Part shown: positions 7,077 to 12,868 of the stretch, piece after piece
How the letters are laid out: each line of letters begins with the position of its first letter
Numbering within the stretch: the stretch's first letter is position 1
Source of the DNA: Phycisphaerales bacterium
GTDB lineage: Bacteria > Planctomycetota > Phycisphaerae > Phycisphaerales > SM1A02
DNA: 12,868 bases
Direction of reading: 5' to 3'
Assembly (NCBI GenBank): GCA_003520025.1
Contig: DOVP01000174.1
Location: forward strand, 1 to 12,868
Made by a program: the position numbers and the translations under genes
Notes under the pieces: generated by a model
What the model was told of the DNA's origin: nothing
The model's input: only the letters and a program-made list of their open reading frames with translations
The model's database searches: none

Positions 7077-8080
7077 ACGCGGGCCAATTTCCGGACGGCC
7101 TCCACACGCTCGGGTGGCGCCGAGAGCATTTCAGCCTGCGCGATGCAACTGGCTGCAGAGGCACGGTCTCCTGCGAGCAGATGGGCTTCGGCAGCCTTGA
7201 GGGCGAAGACCCATGCATCCGTGCGGTGGGCGTTGGCGGCAAAGCAGGCCACCCACACATCCGCCGCTCGGTCTGGTCGCCCAAGCAACTGCCAGCACCG
7301 GGCCAGTTCGGTCGCGGTTGCTTCTTCGCCTCTCGCAGCGACTGGCAAGGCCAGAAGGATCTCGACTCCTCTCTCGGGGCTGTTCAGCAGGCGATACATT
7401 TTTGCCTGCACCACTCGAATCGCTGGTCCTGCCTCACCACAGGCCAGCGCATTCGCCATCGCGGCTGTGGCAGCCTCCTCGCGGCCCTTCGTTGCTTCAA
7501 GCAGTGCCACGGAGGCATGAGCTTCGGCGATGCTCGGGTCCAGTGCGAGTGCCCCCTCAAGCAGCCGTCTTGCCTGCGGCGGGTCAGAGTCGAAAATCAA
7601 CTGCGCCAGACACAGCGGCGCACGAGGGTCGGTACTGTCCAATTCCATCGCGTGCTCAAACCAGTCAATGGCTTGTTCGTGCTCGCCTGCCATGGACGCG
7701 GCATTGGCGGCGCTTTGGTGCAAGCCCGCAAGGCTCGGCGCCAGTGTGGTGGCTACGCGGTATGCCTTGACCGAGGCCGTGAGTTCTTCGGCAGAATTGC
7801 CCATCAACCCTTCCCTGCGAAATCGCAGCGCATCATGAAGATGGATTCTCGCAATCACATCGTGCACACGCCAGTCACGCTCGGTTGCCCCAAGCAGTTC
7901 AGCGGCTACGATCGCCGCATCCGACGGCTTGCCCAGCGAGAGGAGCAGTTCTGCTCGATCGAGCCGACTTGTGATGTCGGTGACAGATTTGTCGGCCGGC
8001 TCTGGCGTGTCCCCACATCGAACGCCCGCCATGCAGACTCCGGCGAGCAGGACAGAGTTGAGGAGCCTCGTCGGTATCAT
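7064..8080 (-). CDS. Exported TPR-repeat protein
   Basis: 338 residues from the ATG at 8078-8080. The N-terminus (MIPTRLLNSVLLAGVCMAGV) is a signal-like hydrophobic run followed by RCGDTPEP. The C22 context (GVRC) is not a canonical lipobox, so lipidation is doubtful. The rest is alpha-helical repeats of about 34 residues with TPR character: about 36-65 (RAELLLSLGKPSDAAIVAAEL), 104-150 (KAYRVATTLAPSLAGLHQSAAN, EQAIDWFEHAMELDSTDP), 154-182 (RRLLEGALALDPS), 186-213, 222-245, 255-280 and 288-315. Such proteins are scaffolds for protein-protein contacts; no partner can be named. The gene diverges from valS with only 6 bases between start codons and has no visible ribosome site, so its promoter must lie inside valS. 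Further in-frame reading upstream (to 9001) is antisense to valS and is excluded. Confidence 0.82.
   Translation of the reverse strand: MIPTRLLNSVLLAGVCMAGVRCGDTPEPADKSVTDITSRLDRAELLLSLGKPSDAAIVAAELLGATERDWRVHDVIARIHLHDALRFRREGLMGNSAEELTASVKAYRVATTLAPSLAGLHQSAANAASMAGEHEQAIDWFEHAMELDSTDPRAPLCLAQLIFDSDPPQARRLLEGALALDPSIAEAHASVALLEATKGREEAATAAMANALACGEAGPAIRVVQAKMYRLLNSPERGVEILLALPVAARGEEATATELARCWQLLGRPDRAADVWVACFAANAHRTDAWVFALKAAEAHLLAGDRASAASCIAQAEMLSAPPERVEAVRKLARVQGD
8075..8080 (+). promoter_or_regulatory. Possible -10 box TATCAT for valS, leaderless spacing
   Basis: TATCAT ends 6 bases before the valS ATG at 8087, the same spacing as TATACT before the small membrane gene. Its last three bases are the start codon of the TPR gene on the other strand, so the promoter box and the opposite start codon would share sequence. 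No Shine-Dalgarno sequence or clear -35 box is seen. Confidence 0.3.
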
Positions 8081-8086
8081 GCTTTG

Positions 8087-11000
8087 ATGTCCATGGTGCA
8101 CTCCAACGCGTCGCTCCCCCGCTCTTATTCTCCTGCCGAAACCGAACCTGCCATTCGCTCGATGTGGCAGGAAGCAGGGCTCGGCCACATCGAGGTGCCC
8201 GAGCCGGGGACCGAATGCTATTCGATCGTCATCCCACCGCCCAACGTCACGGCGGCACTGCACCTTGGCCATGCCCTGAACAACACGCTTCAGGACATCC
8301 TCGTGCGGTATCACCGCATGCGAGGGGCGACCACGCTGTGGCTGCCCGGCACCGACCATGCCGGAATCGCCACACAGACGGTCGTGGAAAAACGCTTGAT
8401 GCAATCCGGGAAGCGGCGTACCGACATGAGCCGCGAGGACTTCGTCGCCCTCACGCAGGAGTGGAAGGATGAATACGAGCAGGTCATCCTCGGACAACTC
8501 CAGGAACTTGGCGCCAGTTGCGACTGGCCTCGAACGCGATTCACCATGGATCCCGTCTGCACCGCCGCCGTGCGGCACGCTTTCTTCTGCCTGTTTCAGG
8601 ATGGACTGATCGAGCGAGGCAAACGGCTGGTGAACTGGGATCCTGCAACGCAGACGGCGCTCGCCGATGACGAAGTGGAGATGGAAGAAGTCGACGGGCA
8701 CATGTGGTATCTGCGGTATCCGCTCGAGGACGGCAGTGGTCATGTGACCGTAGCGACCACGAGACCCGAGACGATGCTGGGTGATACCGCTGTAGCGATG
8801 AACCCAAGCGATCCCCGCGCCGCCGAACTCCGCGGCAAGTTCATCACCCTTCCGATCGCCAATCGCCGCATTCCCATCGTCGAAGACGACTACGTCATCA
8901 TGGCCGGTGACGGCGATGATCCCAAGGCCCAGTACGCAACCGGCTTCCTCAAGGTGACGCCCGCGCACGACCCGAACGACTGGGACATCGGCCAGCGTCA
9001 CGATCTCGAAGCGATCAACATCATGGGGCCCGACGGATCCATTTCAGATCGTCATGGCTGGGACGATGTCTGCGACGAGGCTCGCCCATTCATCGGCCTG
9101 AGCCGCGAGGATGCCCGCGAAGCGGTGGTTGAGTGGTTCCGGGGGGCCGGGCTGCTCGAGGACATCCGCGACTACGCCCACAGCGTGGGACACTCCTACC
9201 GATCGCACGTCCCCATCGAGCCGTGGCTGAGCGATCAGTGGTATGTCCGTGTGAGCGATGACCGGCTCTGCGGCGAAGCCCTGCGGGCGATGTCGGCCGA
9301 TCAAATCGAAGGCGATCCGCCCCCGCGGGAGATTGGAAAGCGCAAAGGTGACGGTGGCATTTCCTTCACGCCCGCGCGGTATGCCCGCACCTTCCAGCAC
9401 TGGCACGAGAACCTTCGCGATTGGTGCATCAGCCGACAACTCTGGTGGGGCCACCGCATTCCGGTCTGGACGCTTGAGTGTCCGCTTGTGGAGGGTCTTC
9501 CCGAGGATCCGCTCTCGCTCCCCCCCGCCGGCTGCAGTTTGCCCATGTGCGAGACGCAGGATTCCGATCTCTGCGTCCGGCTCAGTGTCAACACCGCCGA
9601 AAGCGTGGTTCGCATCCTCGCATGTGTCGATCGCGAGCGATCCGATCTTGAGCAGCAACTCGAAGCGGCCGGCTTTACTCAAGATCCAGACGTCCTTGAC
9701 ACCTGGTTCTCATCGGCTCTTTGGCCGATGAGCACGATGGGTTGGCCTGATGCGTCGGCCTTCCCCGAGACCGAGGGCCTGCTCGACGCCTTCAACCCCA
9801 CCAATGTGCTTTGCACAGCCCGCGAGATCATCACGCTCTGGGTCAGCCGCATGGTGATGTTCAACCGGTACTTCTTGGACGGGAGGATTCCGTTCAAGGA
9901 TGTCTACATCCACCCTATGGTGCAGGACGGACACGGGCAGAAGATGAGCAAGTCGCTCGGGAACGGCGTCGATCCGCGGGACATCATTCACTCACATGGC
10001 ACGGACGCGCTCCGATTCGTCATGGCGCAGATCGCGACCGAAACACAGGACGTTCGATTGCCCGTGGACACGATCGATCCGCATTCTGGCGAGACGTTCT
10101 CGCCCAAGTACATCACGACGGCAACGGGCAAGATGGTCGCGGCGCCGATTCAAACAAGCCCGACCGACTCCGCCTGCGAGATGGTCACCGTCTACGGCGT
10201 CTACATCGGAGAGACTCCATCCGAAGAGCGGCCGCTTGCCAAGAATACATCGAGCCGATTCGACGTCGGCCGCAACTTCGCGAACAAGGTCTGGAATGCA
10301 GCGCGCTTCGCGATGGGCAGGGTCGAATGCCCCGAGCCTGTCACGGACCTTGGCACACTCTCTCTCTCAGACCGCTGGATGCTCTCCCGCATCGCCGCCG
10401 CGACCTCCATGGTGGGCGAGGCCATCGAGCAGTACCGATTCAATCCCTGCGTCGATGCCATCTATGACATCTTCTGGCGGGATTTCTGCGACTGGTATCT
10501 GGAGGCGGTCAAGCCCACGATCGGAAGCGACCCGGCGCAGCAGCGTGTGTGCCTCACGGTGCTGGATGCCCTGCTGCGGCTGATGCACCCGCTGTGCCCC
10601 TTCGTGACCGAAGCCATTTGGCCGCATGTCCGCTCGCTTGGCGAGCGTGGCGTGCCGGGCTTGAGCCTGCCGGACTCCGACCTTCTGGCGGTGGCGGCAT
10701 GGCCTGATGTCGCCGACACGCTCCACAGCGATTCGGCCGAGCGTGAAACCGCCCGGCTCCAGGCGTTGGTGGCCTCCATCCGCCGCGTCCGCTCGGACAA
10801 TGATGTCCCTGCCAAGGCAAACATCACGCTGCTGTCGCCTCCTGGACTGCTGGATCTGGCATCCGACTCGGCCGCCGTGCTGGCGAGCATGTGCCGCGTG
10901 GAGTTCGTCAAGCCTCGAACCGAGGAACGCCCCGCAGGCGCGCTGGCCTTTGCGATGGACGGCGAAGAAGTACTTCTGGATCTTGCTGGCGCCATCGACA

Positions 11001-11197
11001 CAGATGCAGAGCAGGCACGACTTCAAGCGAAGGCCGATGATCTGGGCAAGAAGGTTGCCTCCATGCAGGCTCGGCTGAGCAACGAATCGTACGTCCAGAA
11101 GGCCCCCCCACATCTGGTCGAAGAAACACGAACCCAGTTGCAGCAGGCCGAAGCCGACCTTGAGGCCACCGCGGCTGCTATCGAGGCACTCGGGTGA
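8087..11197 (+). CDS. valS: Valyl-tRNA synthetase
   Basis: 1036 residues, longer than the usual 880-950. It charges tRNA-Val in the cytoplasm. The class I signature appears as HLGH at 59-62 and KMSKS at 619-623. The CP1 editing domain shows TTRPET (224-229) and KVTPAHDPNDWDIGQRHDL. The catalytic-domain segments RQLWWGHRIPVW and DVLDTWFSSALWP (535-547) follow. The anticodon domain contains RNFANKVWNAARF (from 729) and DFCDWYLEAVKP. The C-terminal coiled-coil arm (about 970-1036) contains SNESYVQKAPP. Two stretches are longer than in E. coli: residues 462-534, which hold five cysteines (465, 483, 488, 496, 513), and residues 660-727 after QDVRLP. An ATG at 8093 is an alternative start; neither has a ribosome site. 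The frame is open far upstream, but that part is antisense to the TPR gene. The stop overlaps the next gene's start. Confidence 0.97.
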   Translation: MSMVHSNASLPRSYSPAETEPAIRSMWQEAGLGHIEVPEPGTECYSIVIPPPNVTAALHLGHALNNTLQDILVRYHRMRGATTLWLPGTDHAGIATQTVVEKRLMQSGKRRTDMSREDFVALTQEWKDEYEQVILGQLQELGASCDWPRTRFTMDPVCTAAVRHAFFCLFQDGLIERGKRLVNWDPATQTALADDEVEMEEVDGHMWYLRYPLEDGSGHVTVATTRPETMLGDTAVAMNPSDPRAAELRGKFITLPIANRRIPIVEDDYVIMAGDGDDPKAQYATGFLKVTPAHDPNDWDIGQRHDLEAINIMGPDGSISDRHGWDDVCDEARPFIGLSREDAREAVVEWFRGAGLLEDIRDYAHSVGHSYRSHVPIEPWLSDQWYVRVSDDRLCGEALRAMSADQIEGDPPPREIGKRKGDGGISFTPARYARTFQHWHENLRDWCISRQLWWGHRIPVWTLECPLVEGLPEDPLSLPPAGCSLPMCETQDSDLCVRLSVNTAESVVRILACVDRERSDLEQQLEAAGFTQDPDVLDTWFSSALWPMSTMGWPDASAFPETEGLLDAFNPTNVLCTAREIITLWVSRMVMFNRYFLDGRIPFKDVYIHPMVQDGHGQKMSKSLGNGVDPRDIIHSHGTDALRFVMAQIATETQDVRLPVDTIDPHSGETFSPKYITTATGKMVAAPIQTSPTDSACEMVTVYGVYIGETPSEERPLAKNTSSRFDVGRNFANKVWNAARFAMGRVECPEPVTDLGTLSLSDRWMLSRIAAATSMVGEAIEQYRFNPCVDAIYDIFWRDFCDWYLEAVKPTIGSDPAQQRVCLTVLDALLRLMHPLCPFVTEAIWPHVRSLGERGVPGLSLPDSDLLAVAAWPDVADTLHSDSAERETARLQALVASIRRVRSDNDVPAKANITLLSPPGLLDLASDSAAVLASMCRVEFVKPRTEERPAGALAFAMDGEEVLLDLAGAIDTDAEQARLQAKADDLGKKVASMQARLSNESYVQKAPPHLVEETRTQLQQAEADLEATAAAIEALG

Positions 11198-12174
11198 TGA
11201 TGCGTCGATGCGTTCAACTCGTTGCCCCACTTCATGCCAACGTCGTCATTGGCCTCCTCGCAACCCTGCTCTTTCTCGGCTGCGCCGGCCCTGCTCCCCG
11301 CGACATTCTCCTGGGCAGCATCGATCAGGCGCCCCCACCCCAGTGCGGCGAGGCCGCGCTGATCGAGCCATGGTCATGCATGGGCTTCGATGGTCTGTGC
11401 ATCCGCACGAACAGATGGGACATCTGCACGACGATCATGCAGCCAACGCTCCATGCAAGACTGCCGGTCGCGATGGAATCGGCGCTTGCAACCATGCGTG
11501 CGACCTTCGACACGGCGGAGTTCACACTTCCGGAGCCATCACAGACGATGACCACCTGCCTCATGAGTGACCGTCGGCAGTGGTCTAATCTCGCCAAGGT
11601 CATTCTGCCGGCTCATGCCAGAACAATGCAGGGTCTCGGCCGCGGTGGTTTCACCTCGCAGGGGGTCGCTTTGCTCTACGACATCGATCGCCGCAGTCAC
11701 TGCCGCGACACCATGGCCCTTGCGCTGCACGAGGGGTGGCACCAATACGCCCAGACGGCGCTGCCTCGATCATTGCCGCACTGGGTCGACGAGGGGCTCG
11801 CCACGGTCATGGAAGGATTCGTACTGCATCCGGATCGTGTTGAAATCGACCACACTGCCAACCGTCAACGACAACGCCGCGCCTGGTGGATGCTTCGCAG
11901 GGGGCGAATGCAATCGCTTCGCGATTTTGCGAATGACGATCCGCACGCCGCAATGGACCGCGGTCAGTCTGCCTTGCTTGACTACTACGGGCAGGCTTGG
12001 GCACTCATGCGGTTCATGCTCGACGATCCTGATCGCACCGAACGCATTCGCGCTATTCTGGCCGCCGCTGCAACCGATCGGAGCAGCCCCGCGAGCGGCC
12101 TCGAAGACCCATCGCTCGACGAGGAATTCCGTCAGTGGTGCCTGCAGAATCTCCGCCCCGGCTGGTGGCGTTGA
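11197..12174 (+). CDS. Putative lipoprotein with HExxH...E gluzincin-like metalloprotease signature
   Basis: 325 residues. The N-terminus (MMRRCVQ, a hydrophobic run, then LLFLGC with C29) is a lipoprotein signal peptide with a near-canonical lipobox, so it is probably membrane-anchored outside the cytoplasm. Residues 178-182 are HEGWH, preceded by hydrophobic MALAL and followed by QY. Residues 195-206 read HWVDEGLATVME, where E199 would be the third zinc ligand, 17 residues after H182. This resembles gluzincin-type zinc peptidases such as the peptidase MA-like and DUF1570-type families described in planctomycetes. Cysteines at 50, 61, 68, 77, 121 and 169 may form disulfides. The ATG shares one base with the valS stop (TGATG), with GAGG at 11183-11186. 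GTG 11194 and ATG 11200 are alternatives. The overlap suggests co-transcription with valS. Substrate and activity are unknown. Confidence 0.8.
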   Translation: MMRRCVQLVAPLHANVVIGLLATLLFLGCAGPAPRDILLGSIDQAPPPQCGEAALIEPWSCMGFDGLCIRTNRWDICTTIMQPTLHARLPVAMESALATMRATFDTAEFTLPEPSQTMTTCLMSDRRQWSNLAKVILPAHARTMQGLGRGGFTSQGVALLYDIDRRSHCRDTMALALHEGWHQYAQTALPRSLPHWVDEGLATVMEGFVLHPDRVEIDHTANRQRQRRAWWMLRRGRMQSLRDFANDDPHAAMDRGQSALLDYYGQAWALMRFMLDDPDRTERIRAILAAAATDRSSPASGLEDPSLDEEFRQWCLQNLRPGWWR

Positions 12175-12179
12175 GCCTC

Positions 12180-12185
12180 TATACT
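12180..12185 (+). promoter_or_regulatory. Promoter -10-like box TATACT before the GNAT gene
   Basis: TATACT, preceded by CTC, begins 6 bases after the stop of the lipoprotein gene and ends 32 bases before the acetyltransferase ATG. The predicted leader is about 26 bases, as for the leftward exported gene at 367, but here no Shine-Dalgarno sequence precedes the ATG. No -35 box is obvious, as the region upstream is coding. Confidence 0.38.
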
Positions 12186-12217
12186 GGCATGGCTCGCCCC
12201 AGAACCTCGATTCACCG

Positions 12218-12709
12218 ATGACCAAGACTCACGAACCACCCCAGATCCGTACCGCGACCGATCAGGACATCCCCGTTCTGCGGGAGTTGTTCGAAGCCGG
12301 CGTCTTTGAGAGCCAGGTGCATAACAACGACACCGGCGCCGACATCGAACAACTGCACGATGCCTACTTCAGCGACGCAGCGCAGGGAGGATTCTGGGTT
12401 GCAACGCAGGATGATGAGATCGCCGGCATGATCGGCGTGCAGCGACTCGATGAGTCCGTCGCGGAGATGCGGCGACTTCGGGTCCGTCCGCAGTTCAGGC
12501 GGCAGGGCATCGCGACAGCCCTGATGACCCACGCCATCCGATTCTGCCGCGATCACGACTACCTCAAGGTCGTGCTCGATGTGCGGGTCGAGCGGCAGCC
12601 GGCGATCCAACTCTTCGAGAAGTGCGGTTTCTACCTCGCCCGCGCCCGCGAGCAGGATGGACGCCGCACGCTCGACTTCTTCGTCGACCTCTACTCCGAT
12701 CCGCGGTAG
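12218..12709 (+). CDS. GNAT-family N-acetyltransferase
   Basis: 163 residues, standard for a single-domain GNAT. These enzymes move an acetyl group from acetyl-CoA to an amine; the substrate here is unknown. It opens with the usual first strand IRTATDQDIPVLREL (10-24). Motif A is clear: AEMRRLRVRPQFRRQGIATALM (82-103), containing the acetyl-CoA pyrophosphate loop R94-R-Q-G97-I-A99. Motif B follows as LDVRVERQPAIQLFEKCGFYLA (120-141), with the conserved N-or-Q-x-x-A-x-x-L/F-x-x-x-GF pattern. The ATG is the first in frame after the TATACT box. It has no ribosome site, and it overlaps the stop of a 10-codon mini-ORF that begins at 12189. It is separated from the lipoprotein gene by 43 bases and may have its own promoter. 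Confidence 0.9.
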   Translation: MTKTHEPPQIRTATDQDIPVLRELFEAGVFESQVHNNDTGADIEQLHDAYFSDAAQGGFWVATQDDEIAGMIGVQRLDESVAEMRRLRVRPQFRRQGIATALMTHAIRFCRDHDYLKVVLDVRVERQPAIQLFEKCGFYLARAREQDGRRTLDFFVDLYSDPR

Positions 12710-12868
12710 GCATCAACGTTGCGATCGACGTGATCGGTGCATGGGGCCCCTGCCCATAATCCCCACCCCCACTCCCCCAACCCCCATCTCCCCCCGCCAT
12801 CTCCTGGTTGCGGGGTTGTTGCTGGTGCAAATGTATGTCCTGTGTTGCTTATTCGATATTGCTCATGT
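12710..12868. other. Non-coding right end with C-rich tract
   Basis: No gene is supported here. It holds a 5-bp stem CGATC/GATCG (12722-12736) with no T-run, a short ATGGG/CCCAT stem (12741-12757), the C-run tract described separately, and an AT-richer final 40 bases that may lead into a promoter for a gene beyond the window. Confidence 0.6.
12761..12795 (-). promoter_or_regulatory. G-quadruplex-forming tract (C-runs on +, G-runs on -)
   Basis: Five C-runs of 4, 5, 5, 5 and 6 bases on the plus strand are separated by A, ACT, AA and ATCT. On the minus strand this gives at least four G-runs of four with loops of 1-4 bases, well within the rule for a stable G-quadruplex. The plus strand could form an i-motif. 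It lies 52 bases after the GNAT stop and could affect transcript ending or the promoter of a gene to the right. Confidence 0.6.

Noticed and set aside
7019..8086. In-frame open extension of valS upstream by 356 codons
   Set aside because: It lies antisense to the TPR gene, has a Cys/Arg-rich unnatural composition, and ValRS similarity starts only at about 8090.
8081..9001. In-frame open extension of the TPR gene upstream, antisense to valS
   Set aside because: It mirrors strongly conserved valS codons, and the signal-like sequence begins at the ATG at 8080.
12722..12757. Two short stems after the GNAT gene considered as an intrinsic terminator
   Set aside because: Stems are only 5 bp and neither is followed by a T-run.
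1..12868. tRNA/rRNA genes, CRISPR arrays, insertion sequences, phage or toxin-antitoxin genes
   Set aside because: No cloverleaf, regularly spaced repeats, transposase motifs or terminal repeats were seen; the window reads as ordinary housekeeping chromosome.

Overview
The window is GC-rich, densely coding bacterial DNA, most likely chromosomal and from a member of the Planctomycetota, perhaps the Phycisphaerae. This placement is an inference. It rests on the unusually long valyl-tRNA synthetase, which carries an extra block after KMSKS where planctomycete ValRS proteins, as I remember them, carry a Cys-rich insert. It also rests on the scattering of housekeeping genes (trpB without trpA) and on a small membrane protein ending in a DPWxEAGRR-type tail. 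I see no phage, transposon, plasmid, CRISPR or stable-RNA signature, and no stretch above 300 bases lacks a gene.

Layout. Bases 1-2253 form a leftward cluster. In transcription order it is rsmD (16S rRNA methyltransferase), then cca (tRNA nucleotidyltransferase) with a 4-base ATGA overlap, then, after 93 bases holding a hairpin and a promoter-like box, an exported protein cut by the left edge. Bases 2299-4334 run rightward: an alpha/beta hydrolase with an ATGA overlap into trpB. trpB converges, 32 bases away, on a leftward S41 carboxy-terminal processing protease (4367-6679) with large extensions at both ends. A 184-base divergent region separates that protease from a 70-residue one-helix membrane protein (6864-7076). 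The small gene overlaps by 13 bases, tail to tail, the end of a leftward exported TPR protein (7064-8080). valS (8087-11197) diverges from the TPR gene with only 6 bases between start codons. valS is followed, with overlapping stop and start, by a lipoprotein carrying a HExxH...E metalloprotease-like signature (11197-12174), then by a GNAT acetyltransferase (12218-12709). The last 159 bases are non-coding and hold a strong C-rich/G-quadruplex tract.

How it works together. The identifiable functions are translation (rRNA methylation, tRNA CCA-end maintenance, tRNA-Val charging), tryptophan synthesis, and envelope proteolysis or quality control (S41 protease, metalloprotease-like lipoprotein, ClpP-fold-like exported fragment, TPR protein). 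They are ordinary housekeeping genes in short two- or three-gene units; I see no coherent novel multi-gene system. The points most worth a second look are the ValRS insert that looks like a zinc ribbon stripped of its cysteines, the repeated YCYTATACT promoter-like box at three gene starts, the leaderless-looking spacing at valS and at the small membrane gene, and the quadruplex-capable tract at the right end.
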